Notes: generated by a model not told the origin, from the sequence alone. 48,152 nucleotides of DNA from Actinomycetota bacterium (GCA_013695465.1 JACDAL010000101.1:1-48152), one strand, 5' to 3'; counted from the stretch's first letter, positions 14,040 to 22,729 are shown. Made by a program: numbers and translations.

Positions 14040-14924
14040 TCAGCCAAGTCGATCCGCTACCTCGAGCAGATAGGCCTTGAGTTGCTCACCGAGATCCTTG
14101 CGCCTGAGGCCGAGCTCGATCGTCGCCTTGAGGTAGTCGAGCTTCTTGCCGACGTCGAACATTGGACCTTCGTGAACATAGGCGTAGACGGATTGCTCCT
14201 GCGCCAACAGGTTGATCCCATCGGTGAGCTGGATCTCGCCCCCGTATCCCTTGGTGGTTCGCTCCAACGCATCGAAGATCTCCGGCGTGAACAGGTAACG
14301 GCCGCGCGAGCCGAGGTCCGATCGAGCCTCCTCGACCGGCGGCTTCTCGACCATGTTGAGCACGCGCAGCAGACCATCTGAGGTCTCTTCCGGATCGATG
14401 ATGCCGTAGGCGGGAATGTCCTCCTTGGCCACTCGCACCACAGTGACGACGCTCGCCTGTTGCTTTTCGTATATAGCCGTCATGCTCTCCACCAACGCAG
14501 GCTCGTCTCCACGAGGCCGCGGCACGATCTCGTCCCCGACCATTACGACAAAGGGATCGTCGCCGATGTGGGAGCGGGCAACCGAGACGGCGTGACCGAA
14601 CCCCAGGGGCTCCTTCTGCCTTACGTAAAAGATGTCGGCAAGATCCGCGATGCGCCGCACCTGCTCGAGCTCTGCGGACTTGTCCGTGCTCTCGAGGTGA
14701 TGTTCGAGCTCCAATGACTTGTCGAAGTGATCGTCGATCACACTCTTGCCCCGGCTGGTCACGATCAGAATGTCGTCGATGCCGGCGCGCACCGCCTCCT
14801 CGACAACGTACTGAATCATGGGCTTGTCGACGACCGGGATCATCTCTTTGGGCTGAGCCTTGGTCGCGGGCAAGAAACGGGTTCCCAGGCCCCCCGCGGG
14901 GATGACCGCTTTGCGCACCGTCAT
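14040..14924 (-). CDS. galU: UTP-glucose-1-phosphate uridylyltransferase
   Basis: 294 residues, the normal size. It makes UDP-glucose from glucose-1-phosphate and UTP for glycans and cell-wall sugars. It has the nucleotide-binding KAVIPAGGLGTRFLPATKA, the lysine in PKEMIPVVDKP, EPLGFGHAV, VMVGDE, NMVEKPP, GRYLFTP and GGEIQLTDGI. Start ATG 14924 has AGGAGG 9 nt upstream. It is the first gene of a minus-strand galU-moeA-moaC cluster with 1-4 nt junctions, an association also seen in other actinobacteria. Confidence 0.95.
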   Translation of the reverse strand: MTVRKAVIPAGGLGTRFLPATKAQPKEMIPVVDKPMIQYVVEEAVRAGIDDILIVTSRGKSVIDDHFDKSLELEHHLESTDKSAELEQVRRIADLADIFYVRQKEPLGFGHAVSVARSHIGDDPFVVMVGDEIVPRPRGDEPALVESMTAIYEKQQASVVTVVRVAKEDIPAYGIIDPEETSDGLLRVLNMVEKPPVEEARSDLGSRGRYLFTPEIFDALERTTKGYGGEIQLTDGINLLAQEQSVYAYVHEGPMFDVGKKLDYLKATIELGLRRKDLGEQLKAYLLEVADRLG

Positions 14925-15075
14925 GTATATGAGCCTCCTGATCGCCTGGCGCCCTCCGGCGCATCACCAAGCCTGAAGGTAGTCGATCGCACAGCCTGTG
15001 CCGAAAGCTACCCTGCGCCACAACCGGGGCGGGTTAAGCGCGGGAGAGTTGAGTACCCGAGGGCCGAGGTCCAAG

Positions 15076-15187
15076 GGGCGACTTTGAGGCCCGTAGGCCC
15101 CTCCGGGACAACTGGTGCGGTCGCGGCCGACTAACGGGCGACTTTGAGGCCCGTGGGCCCCTCCGGGAGACCGATGCGGTCGCGGCC
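15076..15187 (-). repeat. Tandem duplication of the 3' end of the GAF-GGDEF gene
   Basis: Segments 15076-15128 and 15136-15187 are nearly identical and exactly 60 nt apart at their starts. The second is the last ~17 codons of the cyclase gene and the first is a stray copy just downstream of its stop. Confidence 0.75.
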
Positions 15188-17089
15188 CTCCTGCTTGGCT
15201 CGATACAGCCCCCGGTCGGCGGCCGCGACCAGCGTCCGGAAGGAGTCCCCGTGCTGGGGGAAGGCGGCGACGCCGACCGACACGGTGAGATCGATCGGCT
15301 GCTCTCCCGATCCCCCGAATGATTCTGAGCGAACCTCTTGGAGAATCTTCTCCGCCGTAACGATGGCCCCGGAGAGGTCGGTCTCCGACAGGAGGCACAC
15401 GAACTCCTCGCCTCCATAGCGCGCCACCACGTCTACCTCTCGGACCACGTCCGACACGCGCTGCGAAAACTCGATGAGAACCGCGTCTCCCCGTTGATGG
15501 CCGCAGGAGTCATTCACGCTCTTGAAGTGGTCGAGATCGAGCATGAGCAGACTGAACGGGCGCTCGAACCGCATAGCCGTGGCGTGCATGTTGCGGAACT
15601 GCATCTGCAGGAAACGGCGGTTCCACACACCCGTGAGACCATCGGTGATCGACAACCGCTGCGCCTCCTCGTGCAGAATCACGTTCTCGAGCGCGACCCG
15701 GCCCTGATCGGCGAGAAACTTAACGGCGTCGATGTCTGCTTGCTCGAACGGCATCTGGGCCTCTCGGCGATAGACCGTCAGGACGCTGTGGATTCGCTGC
15801 TGGCTATACAAAGGCAGCGCGATCGACACTGGAAAGCGCGGCTCTGAGGAGGCCGGCTGGGGACCCTCGGCAGATCCATCACGCACCACCGTCACGCCGC
15901 GCTCGGCAACGAGACCGACTATCCCGGACCCCACCGAGACTCGCCCCAGACCATCCACACGAGCGTCTCTCACGACGATCGGATACAGCTCGTCGCGCCT
16001 GGCGCTGAAACCCCAGATGACTCCGACGTCTGCTCCAACCGCGTCGGCTGCGGTGTTGAGGATGGACTCCAGGAGCGAGCGCATGTCGTGAGTGGAGCGC
16101 AACGTCTCACCGACCCGCTGCACCGTGCGCTGAAGCAGATCGCGCGACGACGATAGTTCTGCGACCGTGGTGCCGTGCCTTGTCGCCAACTCATTGAAAG
16201 AGGCTGCGAGCCGGCCCACCTCGTCCTTGGTGCGAATGGGAATGCGGTGCTCGAGAAGGCCTTGGGCGATGGCCTCGGCCCCCTGGGAGACCTCCTTGAG
16301 GGACTTGGTGAGGAGCCGCGACAGCCAGTGGGACAACAGGGCCACTACCAGCAGCGCAACCGCCAGCAATCCAAGCAGGTAGTAGAGGACGCTCTGAGAC
16401 AACGCCGAGAGCTTGTGTGCCGAATACCACGCGACCGCACTAATATCCCCGGGGAGGGCCCGGACCCGCACGTGCACCGAGCCTCCCTTTTGGAGCGAAG
16501 GCAAGCTGGGGACGGCCCCGGTCGCAGCCAACGTTTCGTCGCCGCTCAACAGGGCCAACTCGATCTCCCCCTCAGACACCTCCTCGAGAAAATCCCGGTC
16601 GGTCCAGAACCCGGCGATCAGGCGTTGGACCGAGGAGTTTCTTCCTCCCACTGCTACCCGGCGTTCGATGGCCCCCGGCGCGCCGGCCTCGGCCACGATC
16701 TCCGCTACTCCCGGCGCCTTGAAGCCCGGCGCGAAGCTCGGTTCGGTGGAGGCCTCGGCAACAATCTCTCCGGAGCGGTCGAGGGCGATAAAGAAGTCGA
16801 GCTCCTCGGTGCCGGCGAGGGCGCGCCCCAACAGCGACTGGAGGCGGGAGCCGCCTCCGCCAGATTGCGCCCGGCGGAGGCGCAGGGTAACCGGGGAGAT
16901 GAGCTCGAACACCGCCTTCTGCCGGGCGGCGATCACCGACTCGGTTTCGGCCAGGGAGGGGCGCAAACGACTCTCTTCGCGGCGTCTGATTTCCCCCACG
17001 ACCGTGTCGCGCAGAACAAATCCTGCCGCCGAGAGTGGCAGCATGACGATCACAACGAATAACAGCGTCAGCCGTTGCTGCAGAGACAT
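15131..17089 (-). CDS. Diguanylate cyclase with sensor, HAMP, GAF and GGDEF domains
   Basis: 652 residues. An N-terminal membrane helix (8-26), an extracytoplasmic sensor region of ~210 residues, a second helix (~235-257), a HAMP segment with IPIRTKDEVGRLAASFNEL, a coiled linker, a GAF domain (~340-480) and a GGDEF domain starting DGLTGVWNRR. The catalytic site is canonical: LMLDLDHFKSVND, GHQRGD, ARYGGEEFVCLL and SVGVAAFP, so it should make c-di-GMP in response to an outside signal and a GAF ligand. ATG 17089 starts a good signal-anchor. An exact sigma-28-type promoter lies just upstream, linking it to a motility- or development-type regulon. Its 3' end is duplicated downstream. Confidence 0.9.
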   Translation of the reverse strand: MSLQQRLTLLFVVIVMLPLSAAGFVLRDTVVGEIRRREESRLRPSLAETESVIAARQKAVFELISPVTLRLRRAQSGGGGSRLQSLLGRALAGTEELDFFIALDRSGEIVAEASTEPSFAPGFKAPGVAEIVAEAGAPGAIERRVAVGGRNSSVQRLIAGFWTDRDFLEEVSEGEIELALLSGDETLAATGAVPSLPSLQKGGSVHVRVRALPGDISAVAWYSAHKLSALSQSVLYYLLGLLAVALLVVALLSHWLSRLLTKSLKEVSQGAEAIAQGLLEHRIPIRTKDEVGRLAASFNELATRHGTTVAELSSSRDLLQRTVQRVGETLRSTHDMRSLLESILNTAADAVGADVGVIWGFSARRDELYPIVVRDARVDGLGRVSVGSGIVGLVAERGVTVVRDGSAEGPQPASSEPRFPVSIALPLYSQQRIHSVLTVYRREAQMPFEQADIDAVKFLADQGRVALENVILHEEAQRLSITDGLTGVWNRRFLQMQFRNMHATAMRFERPFSLLMLDLDHFKSVNDSCGHQRGDAVLIEFSQRVSDVVREVDVVARYGGEEFVCLLSETDLSGAIVTAEKILQEVRSESFGGSGEQPIDLTVSVGVAAFPQHGDSFRTLVAAADRGLYRAKQEGRDRIGLPEGPTGLKVAR

Positions 17090-17116
17090 GCCCTGAAGGA
17101 CCCCCTTCTCAGGGGC

Positions 17117-17143
17117 TTATCGGCACTCTCTGGCAGAACTTTA
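17117..17143 (-). promoter_or_regulatory. Sigma-28/WhiG-type promoter of the GAF-GGDEF gene
   Basis: On the minus strand TAAA (17143-17140), 15 nt, then GCCGATAA (17124-17117): an exact fit to the FliA/SigD/WhiG consensus. Transcription would start about 20 nt before the ATG at 17089. Confidence 0.65.
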
Positions 17144-17232
17144 GCCTCAGGGCGGCACACAGCCAGAGCGGCCCCGCGATGGCGGCACGTATTTAGCGAG
17201 GTCTGCGCCTCGCGGGTGAGAAGATTCACGCC

Positions 17233-17607
17233 ATGCCGATCTACGAGTACGCCTGTACCGCCTGTGGCGAGCGCACGGAGGCAAAGCAGGGCTTCGACGA
17301 CCCTCCCCTGGAGGAGTGCCTCGTTTGCGGGGGCAAGCTGCGCAAGCTCTACTCGCCGGTAGGCATCGTGTTCAAGGGATCAGGCTTCTACTCAACCGAC
17401 AAGAAAGGGCAGAAAGGGGGCGGGGAGGAGAAGAAGGATTCCGACGGCTCGAAGTCTCAGGACAAAAAGACGACGTCCTCGAGCGAGAAGTCGTCCTCGT
17501 CATCGTCGGGGAAATCGTCGAATGAGAAGTCATCGTCCGGCAGGAAGGAGCAGAGGAGTCGGTCCGGCTCCGATGCTGACTCCCGAAGCTCTGGGGGACG
17601 TCGATGA
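17233..17607 (+). CDS. FmdB-type zinc ribbon protein
   Basis: 124 residues. The N-terminus MPIYEYACTACGERTEAKQ with a second pair in CLVCGGKLRKLY is the FmdB/CxxC-CxxC zinc ribbon, followed by VGIVFKGSGFYSTD, the conserved end of the domain. The remaining ~65 residues are a Lys/Ser-rich low-complexity tail (runs of SSS, KSS, EKK) typical of actinobacterial members. The family was named as a putative regulator of formamidase; its real role is unknown. It overlaps the start of mtnP by 4 nt (ATGA), a conserved pairing in actinobacteria. Confidence 0.9.
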   Translation: MPIYEYACTACGERTEAKQGFDDPPLEECLVCGGKLRKLYSPVGIVFKGSGFYSTDKKGQKGGGEEKKDSDGSKSQDKKTTSSSEKSSSSSSGKSSNEKSSSGRKEQRSRSGSDADSRSSGGRR

Positions 17608-18404
17608 GCGACTCGGCGGAGGTGGGAGTCTTCGGTGGTTCCGGCTTCTATCAGCTGCTGGACGAGATAACGGAGATCAAGCTCGACACCCCCTATGGCG
17701 AGCCCTCGGCCCCCTTGTCGGTTGGCACCATCGGGGGACGCAAGGCGGCCTTTCTGCCTCGGCATGGACCGGGCCACACGCTGCCCCCTCACACGATCAA
17801 CTACCGGGCAAATGTGTGGGCGTTCAAGGAGCTGGGCGTGACCCGCATCATTGGTCCTTGCGCGGCCGGGTCCTTGCAGAAGGAGGTGGAGCCGGGACAC
17901 TTCGTGATCTCGGACCAGCTCGTCGATCGCACCTGGGGTCGCAAAGACACCTTCTACGAGGGCCCCCTCACGACTCACGTATCGTTCGCCGACCCCTATT
18001 GCCCTGAGCTCAGGCCCCTCACCCTGGAGATCGCCCGCAGCCAGGGAGTGCAGGCTCACGATGGAGGCACGGTGGTGGCCGTCCAAGGCCCCCGTTTCTC
18101 CACCAGAGCCGAGTCCAAGTGGTACCAGGACGCCGGCTGGCAGGTCATCAACATGACCCAGTACCCGGAGGCCTATCTGGCGCGGGAGCTCGAGATCTGC
18201 TACGTCAACGTGGCGCTGATCACGGACTACGACGTGGGCATCATGGGCGAGACCGAGGCGGTCAACCACGAGGAGGTTCTCAGGGTGGTTGCGGAGAACA
18301 ACGAGCGGCTGCGGAGCCTGATCTTCGAGCTCGTGCCTCGCATCCCGGAACACAGGAGCTGTCTCTGCAGCCGGGCGCTGCAGGGCGCCCGCCTGGAAAC
18401 GTGA
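17604..18404 (+). CDS. mtnP: S-methyl-5'-thioadenosine phosphorylase
   Basis: 266 residues. It cleaves methylthioadenosine with phosphate to adenine and methylthioribose-1-phosphate, the first salvage step for the by-product of SAM-dependent polyamine synthesis. Visible are VGVFGGSGFY (phosphate loop), LPRHGPGHTLPPHTINYRAN, IGPCAAGSL, VAVQGPRFSTRAES, the substrate-binding VINMTQYPEAYLARE and ALITDYD. Length matches the family. It overlaps fmdB, from which it is probably translated by coupling. It links to the methionine-SAM genes at 30.6-38 kb in metabolism but not in position. Confidence 0.92.
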   Translation: MSDSAEVGVFGGSGFYQLLDEITEIKLDTPYGEPSAPLSVGTIGGRKAAFLPRHGPGHTLPPHTINYRANVWAFKELGVTRIIGPCAAGSLQKEVEPGHFVISDQLVDRTWGRKDTFYEGPLTTHVSFADPYCPELRPLTLEIARSQGVQAHDGGTVVAVQGPRFSTRAESKWYQDAGWQVINMTQYPEAYLARELEICYVNVALITDYDVGIMGETEAVNHEEVLRVVAENNERLRSLIFELVPRIPEHRSCLCSRALQGARLET

Positions 18405-18432
18405 GGAAAGCGGCCGACGCCCGAAAAGGGGG

Positions 18433-18480
18433 TCGAGTAGTGGTCGGGTGCTCTCCATGGTCATCCTGCCGCCACTCGGC
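18433..18480 (+). repeat. ~48-nt imperfect palindromic repeat, copy 1 (upstream of uppP)
   Basis: Aligns with 19656-19703: both run CGAGT, GTG, TGCTCTC-ATGGTCAT-CTGC, CCA, CGGC. The ends (CGAGTAGTGG / CCACTCG) can pair as a stem. Confidence 0.55.
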
Positions 18481-18506
18481 GATGATCGGGCTCCGGGCTC
18501 GCTGAG

Positions 18507-19313
18507 TTGTCTCTCCTAGAAGCGATTGTCCTGGGCGCAGTCCAGGGCCTCACCGAGTTCATCCCCATCTCCTCCTCGGGCCATCTCGTACTGGTTCCCG
18601 AGGCCCTCGGCTGGTCTCACCCGAGCCTGGCCTTCGACGTCCTGCTGCACGCCGCATCACTTGTAGCCCTGCTCGCCTACTTCTCGGGCGAGCTGCTCGA
18701 TCTCGGGCGCGGTGTGCTCCGGGGCGATGAGGAGCAACGGCGGTTGTTGGGGCTGCTGGCCCTCGGTACGGTGCCCGCCGCGATTGCCGGCATCGCGCTG
18801 GGCGAGTACTTCGAGAGCTCGTTCGAGGACGCTCGCTCGAGCGCAATCCAGCTCGTCATCACTGCGGTGATTCTGGTGGCGGCCGAGCTGGCTCTTCGGC
18901 ATCACCAGCAGCGGAGTGCCCAGGTTGGGTCGCGGCTCCGGGGCATCCCGGACCTGCGCGTGGGAGATGCCTCGATCATCGGAGTGGCCCAGGCGATCTC
19001 GATCCTGCCCGGCATCTCGCGCTCGGGCTCCACGATTGGTGCCGGCCTGGCCCTGGGCATGGGTCGCGATGCCGCGGCCCGCTTCGCCTTCCTGCTGGGA
19101 GTCCCGGCGCTGTTCGGAGCGATGTTGGTGCAGCTGCCCGAGCTCAAGGGCTCGGGCCTGGGGCTGGGGGCAGGGATCGCCGGCTTTGTGGCCTCCCTGG
19201 TGACGTCCTACGCTTCGATCTGGGGGCTCCTGCGCTATCTCAGGACCAACAGCCTGTACCCGTTCGCTCTCTACTGTGTAATTGCGGGCGTGGCGTTCTT
19301 CCTGCTGGTTTGA
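18507..19313 (+). CDS. uppP: Undecaprenyl-diphosphatase
   Basis: 268 residues with about seven or eight membrane segments. It dephosphorylates undecaprenyl diphosphate to recycle the lipid carrier for cell-wall synthesis and confers bacitracin tolerance. The two inverted catalytic repeats are clear: VQGLTEFIPISSSGHLVL near the N-terminus and SILPGISRSGSTIGAGLALG past the middle, with the essential Glu, Ser and Arg present. The start is TTG 18507; the ribosome site is weak. It is flanked by two copies of a ~48-nt repeat about 1.2 kb apart. Confidence 0.93.
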   Translation: MSLLEAIVLGAVQGLTEFIPISSSGHLVLVPEALGWSHPSLAFDVLLHAASLVALLAYFSGELLDLGRGVLRGDEEQRRLLGLLALGTVPAAIAGIALGEYFESSFEDARSSAIQLVITAVILVAAELALRHHQQRSAQVGSRLRGIPDLRVGDASIIGVAQAISILPGISRSGSTIGAGLALGMGRDAAARFAFLLGVPALFGAMLVQLPELKGSGLGLGAGIAGFVASLVTSYASIWGLLRYLRTNSLYPFALYCVIAGVAFFLLV

Positions 19314-19531
19314 GTCAGGTCGGTGGGAGCCCGGCCGGCGTCGGCCGAAGAGAGGAGCACGGGCGGCACCGGGAGGGTCCTGGGGTCCGAAACGAGTCTC
19401 GACCGGCGCCGCCGCGCAAATCCTTCACAGAGGATGAGCACTGCTCCGACCAACGCCGCCGCCGACACCAGCAGGGCTCCAATACCGATCCCTATGACTG
19501 CGACCTTGACGACGGCGAGGAGCTGAAACAC
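19271..19531 (-). CDS. Possible small single-pass membrane protein
   Basis: 86 residues starting at GTG 19531, with AAGGA about 9 nt ahead: VFQLLAVVKVAVIG begins a hydrophobic segment of about 30 residues, then a strong positive-charge patch (FARRRRSRL) and a Pro-rich tail. The topology (N-out or signal-anchored, C-terminus inside) is sensible and codon bias is fair, but I recognise no family. The end overlaps uppP by 43 nt convergently. It may be a genuine small protein or a chance frame. Confidence 0.4.
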   Translation of the reverse strand: MFQLLAVVKVAVIGIGIGALLVSAAALVGAVLILCEGFARRRRSRLVSDPRTLPVPPVLLSSADAGRAPTDLTQTSRKNATPAITQ

Positions 19532-19599
19532 AGGTCCATCCTTGTGAGTAGCTGTTGCTTCCTGTGCCCCATCGTCGGCTCTAGGCCGTTTCTGGTAAA

Positions 19600-19638
19600 C
19601 CCCCCAACCGGGGGAAAACGCCTCCCCCGAATGGGGGG
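19600..19638. terminator. Double GC hairpin
   Basis: Two adjacent hairpins, CCCC(CCAACC)GGGG at 19600-19613 followed by GAAAAC, and CCCCC(GAAT)GGGGG at 19624-19637. It has no U-tract downstream, so terminator activity is uncertain. Confidence 0.35.
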
Positions 19639-19655
19639 TCCCGGAACCTTCTGGG

Positions 19656-19703
19656 CCGAGTGGTGAATCAGATGCTCTCAATGGTCATGCTGCAACCACC
19701 CGG
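19656..19703 (+). repeat. ~48-nt imperfect palindromic repeat, copy 2 (downstream of uppP)
   Basis: The partner of 18433-18480. Ends CCGAGTGGTG and CAACCACCCGG can pair around a conserved TGCTCTCAATGGTCAT loop. Confidence 0.55.
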
Positions 19704-19709
19704 CAGGCG

Positions 19710-21062
19710 TTAGCTGCCGGCGACCGTCATCTCCGCCACCAGCGTGGTCGCTCCCCCGTAAGACCCGCCGAACGGGAGCCAGCGCAGGTCCGAGGCCACC
19801 GCCTCGATGCCCTTGAGAATCTCGAGCATGGGGGCCGCGATCGTGACTTCCTTGACCGCCTGAGCCGGGGTCCCGCCCTCGAGCAGCCGTCCGGTGGCGC
19901 CGACCGAGAAGTCTCCCGTGACCGGGTTGGCGCCGGAGTGGACACCGTGGAAGTCCTCGACGAGCAGCGCTCTCCCGGCGCGCTCCAGCACCTCCGAGCG
20001 GCTTTCCCCGGTGGAGTCGATGGCGAGATTCGAGGGCGACGGGTGGGGTGCCGACTTGAACGAGCCGCGCGCGGCGTTGCCGGTCGAGCCCCGGCCCTCC
20101 CGGCGGGCGCTGGTGGTGTCGTAGAGAAATGATGTCAACACGCCTTTGGAGATGACCTCGGTGCGGCCGGTGGGGACGCCCTCAGCGTCCCAGGGGGCTG
20201 CTCCGGGTGCTCCTTCGCGACGACCGTCGTCCACCATCGTGAGCCCGGGGGCCGCGATCTGCTCGCCGAGCCTCCCCGCCAGCAGCGAGCGTCCCTTCTG
20301 CACGGCCTCTCCGACCAGCGCGCTTCCGAGCACTCCCAGGAACTGGCCCGCCACATAGGGCTCGAACACGACCGGCATCCGCCCGGACGGGATCTTGGCC
20401 GCGCCCAGAACTCCGAGAGCACGTTCGGCGGCTGCCCGGCCCACCGCTTCGGCGTCGAGGGCGGCGATCCCCCTGGCGAGGTCGAACTCGAAGCCGATCT
20501 CGGTGTCGTCGCCCTCGGTGGCGATGGCCATCGAGTAGCACCACGCGTCGGTGCGCCGGTAGAGGCCCGAGATCCCGGTCGAAGTCGCCAGCCCGATCTC
20601 CGCATCGGAATCCGAGTAGACGGCCTCCTCGACCGCCCGGATGCGGGGGTCGAGCGAACGCGTGGCGCGCTCCAGCTCGAGGGCGAAGGACACCTTGTCG
20701 TCCGAGGACACTCGGGCGTGGGCGTCGTCTACGAGCCCCGTCACCTCGGGAGGCGCCTGAGCCCACGCCGGAGCCAGAGCCACGGCCTCATCGGGAGTCG
20801 AGTGGGCTGCGTTGTCGCGCGCCTGGCCTACCAGCTGGTCGAGGCTTTGCTCGCCGAGGTCGGTGGTGTAGGCGAAGCCGACGCGGCCCCCGGATACCAC
20901 GCGCACTCCGGCCCCCCGGGGCTCGGCCGATGACAGCGACTCGACCTCTCCCGAGTAGACCTTGACGTTGAAGCTCTTTTCGTGGGTCACGAACGCCTCG
21001 ACCTCCTCGGAGGACTGCGCCCGCCCGGCGAGCGAAGCGGCCAGCTTCTGCAGATCGCTCAC
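19710..21062 (-). CDS. tldE: TldE/PmbA-family metallopeptidase subunit
   Basis: 450 residues. The N-terminal half has KSFNVKVYSGEVESLSSAEP and AGVRVVSGGRVGFAYT, and the C-terminal half has AKIPSGRMPVVFEPYVAGQFL, GLTMVDDGRREGAPGA and LLVEDFHGVHSGANPVTGDFS, all family marks. TldE lacks the metal site and forms a heterodimeric protease with TldD that degrades unfolded peptides and, in some hosts, matures peptide antibiotics such as microcin B17. GTG 21062 overlaps the tldD stop by 4 nt (GTGA), so the two are co-translated. Confidence 0.9.
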   Translation of the reverse strand: MSDLQKLAASLAGRAQSSEEVEAFVTHEKSFNVKVYSGEVESLSSAEPRGAGVRVVSGGRVGFAYTTDLGEQSLDQLVGQARDNAAHSTPDEAVALAPAWAQAPPEVTGLVDDAHARVSSDDKVSFALELERATRSLDPRIRAVEEAVYSDSDAEIGLATSTGISGLYRRTDAWCYSMAIATEGDDTEIGFEFDLARGIAALDAEAVGRAAAERALGVLGAAKIPSGRMPVVFEPYVAGQFLGVLGSALVGEAVQKGRSLLAGRLGEQIAAPGLTMVDDGRREGAPGAAPWDAEGVPTGRTEVISKGVLTSFLYDTTSARREGRGSTGNAARGSFKSAPHPSPSNLAIDSTGESRSEVLERAGRALLVEDFHGVHSGANPVTGDFSVGATGRLLEGGTPAQAVKEVTIAAPMLEILKGIEAVASDLRWLPFGGSYGGATTLVAEMTVAGS

Positions 21063-22441
21063 GCCTCGGTGCCTCCCACCGTGACCTTGCCGAGCAACAC
21101 GGTGGGCATGCCGTTGGTCACCGGAGCCGCCTGCCCGTCCTTGCCGCAGACGCCCTCCTTGCGGTCGAAATCGGAGCCCACGGCTTCGATGACCTCGAGC
21201 ACACGCGGCCCGTTGCCGATGAGGTTGGCTCCCTTGATCGGATAGGTGACCTCGCCGTTCTCGATCATGTAGGCCTCGGCCATGCCGAACACGAAGTTGC
21301 CGGTGGCGGGGTTCACTTCGCCTCCGGCGAAGGTCGCTGCGTACACGCCCCTCTCCACCGAGGAGAAGATCCCCTCGGGCGCGTCGGGGCCGGGAAGAAG
21401 ATAGGTGTTGGTCATGCGCACGATCGGGAGGTGGGCATAGGACTGCCGGCGTCCGTTGCCTGTAGGAGGGTGCCCGATCTTGGCCGCCGACAGCAGGTCC
21501 GACATGTGCCCGACCAGCACCCCCTTGTCGAACAGCACCGTTCGCTGGGCGGGGATGCCCTCGTCGTCGACCCCGAAGGAGCCCCACGCGCCCTGATCGG
21601 AGCCGTCGTCGACGATCGTCACGCTCTCGGAGCCGAAGCGTTCGCCGTTCCTGTTCGCATAGACGCTGGCGTCCTTGACCAGCGTGTCGGCTTCAAGGCC
21701 GTGGCCGCAGGCCTCGTGAATGAGCACTCCGCCCGAGCCGGGCGCCAGCACGACCGGGAACTCCCCCGCCGGCGAGGGCCTCGCCTCGAGCATGCGCAGA
21801 GCCTTGCGGGCGGCCCGCTCGCCGAGATCGGCGGGGTCGTGGACGCTCAACAGTTCGAATCCTCCGGAGTGCCCCGGCGCCTCGAACCCCGTGGCGATCT
21901 CCCCGTTCCTGGCCGCAACCACCTGGACCGCAAAACGGACTCGAGTCCTGTCGTCCTCGGCGATGCGTCCGTCCGAGGAGGCGATGAGGATGTGCTGCTG
22001 GACGTCGGCGTAGGAAGCCGACACCTGCCGTACCGCGGCCCCCTGGGAGCGGGCCGCCTCATTGGCTCGACTGAGGGCCTCCGCCTTGGCCGCAGCCCCG
22101 ACTTCCTCGGGCGCATGCTTGACGGGGTGCGTGGGCCCAACGCTGCGCCGGAGATCCGCCGCCACCGTGCCCTCGGCCCCCGAGAGTCCCGCGCGCGCCG
22201 CTTGAGCCGCCTCGGAGAGCCCCTGCTCGGTGAGCAGGTTCGTGTAGGCGTAGGAGGCTCTCTCTCCGGAGATCACGCGCACCCCGGCTCCCGCCTCCCT
22301 CCCGGAGGCGACGTCCTCGACCCGGGAATCGTCGAGCCGCAGGGCCGTCGAGCTGCGCCGCTCCACGAACAGCTCGGCGAGATCGCCTCCGCGCGCGAGG
22401 GCCTCGGTGAGCGTGCGCCGGATGAGGGTCTCGTCGAGCAT
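21059..22441 (-). CDS. tldD: TldD-family metalloprotease, catalytic subunit
   Basis: 460 residues. It contains the HExxxH zinc motif in GVLIHEACGHGLEAD (H242-H246), the N-terminal AELFVERRSSTALRLDD and AGVRVISGERASYAYT, and C-terminal VRMTNTYL and GKDGQAAPVTNGMPTVLL, as in TldD. It is the active half of the TldD-TldE protease, with the partner gene overlapping downstream. ATG 22441 is chosen because conserved sequence starts at LDETLIRRTL; the longer open frame upstream is not protein-like. No peptide-antibiotic precursor or modification enzyme was seen nearby, so a general peptidase role is more likely. Confidence 0.92.
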   Translation of the reverse strand: MLDETLIRRTLTEALARGGDLAELFVERRSSTALRLDDSRVEDVASGREAGAGVRVISGERASYAYTNLLTEQGLSEAAQAARAGLSGAEGTVAADLRRSVGPTHPVKHAPEEVGAAAKAEALSRANEAARSQGAAVRQVSASYADVQQHILIASSDGRIAEDDRTRVRFAVQVVAARNGEIATGFEAPGHSGGFELLSVHDPADLGERAARKALRMLEARPSPAGEFPVVLAPGSGGVLIHEACGHGLEADTLVKDASVYANRNGERFGSESVTIVDDGSDQGAWGSFGVDDEGIPAQRTVLFDKGVLVGHMSDLLSAAKIGHPPTGNGRRQSYAHLPIVRMTNTYLLPGPDAPEGIFSSVERGVYAATFAGGEVNPATGNFVFGMAEAYMIENGEVTYPIKGANLIGNGPRVLEVIEAVGSDFDRKEGVCGKDGQAAPVTNGMPTVLLGKVTVGGTEA

Positions 22442-22729
22442 GGCGACTGAGGATAGTGGATCGAGGCGGCAAGGTGGGGGCCGGACCCGCGGGCCACGAT
22501 CGTGGTGGCAAACGCGGACCGAGGACATCTACCGACGAAAAACCGTGGGCAGCAGCGGACTGTGGACATTTGCCACCCCCAGCCGAGCCACCCGGCCCCG
22601 ATCAGCCCGAAGCTCGACCCAACACCACCCTCACCCCTAGTGAATTTGTGCGCGAGGACCAAAAGGATGTACCCTTGTTGGCGGCTAACCCTCTCTGAAA
22701 CGGCACATTCACGACAAAAGGAGCCCCCT

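Noticed and set aside
17457-18464. Minus-strand frame of 335 codons opposite fmdB-mtnP
   Set aside because: It is the antisense of two convincing genes, and its content (long His/Arg/Leu-rich runs) reflects their codon bias.
22273-22662. Minus-strand frame extending upstream of tldD
   Set aside because: It is the out-of-frame shadow of the tldD 5' end and the non-coding gap; no ribosome site or domain.
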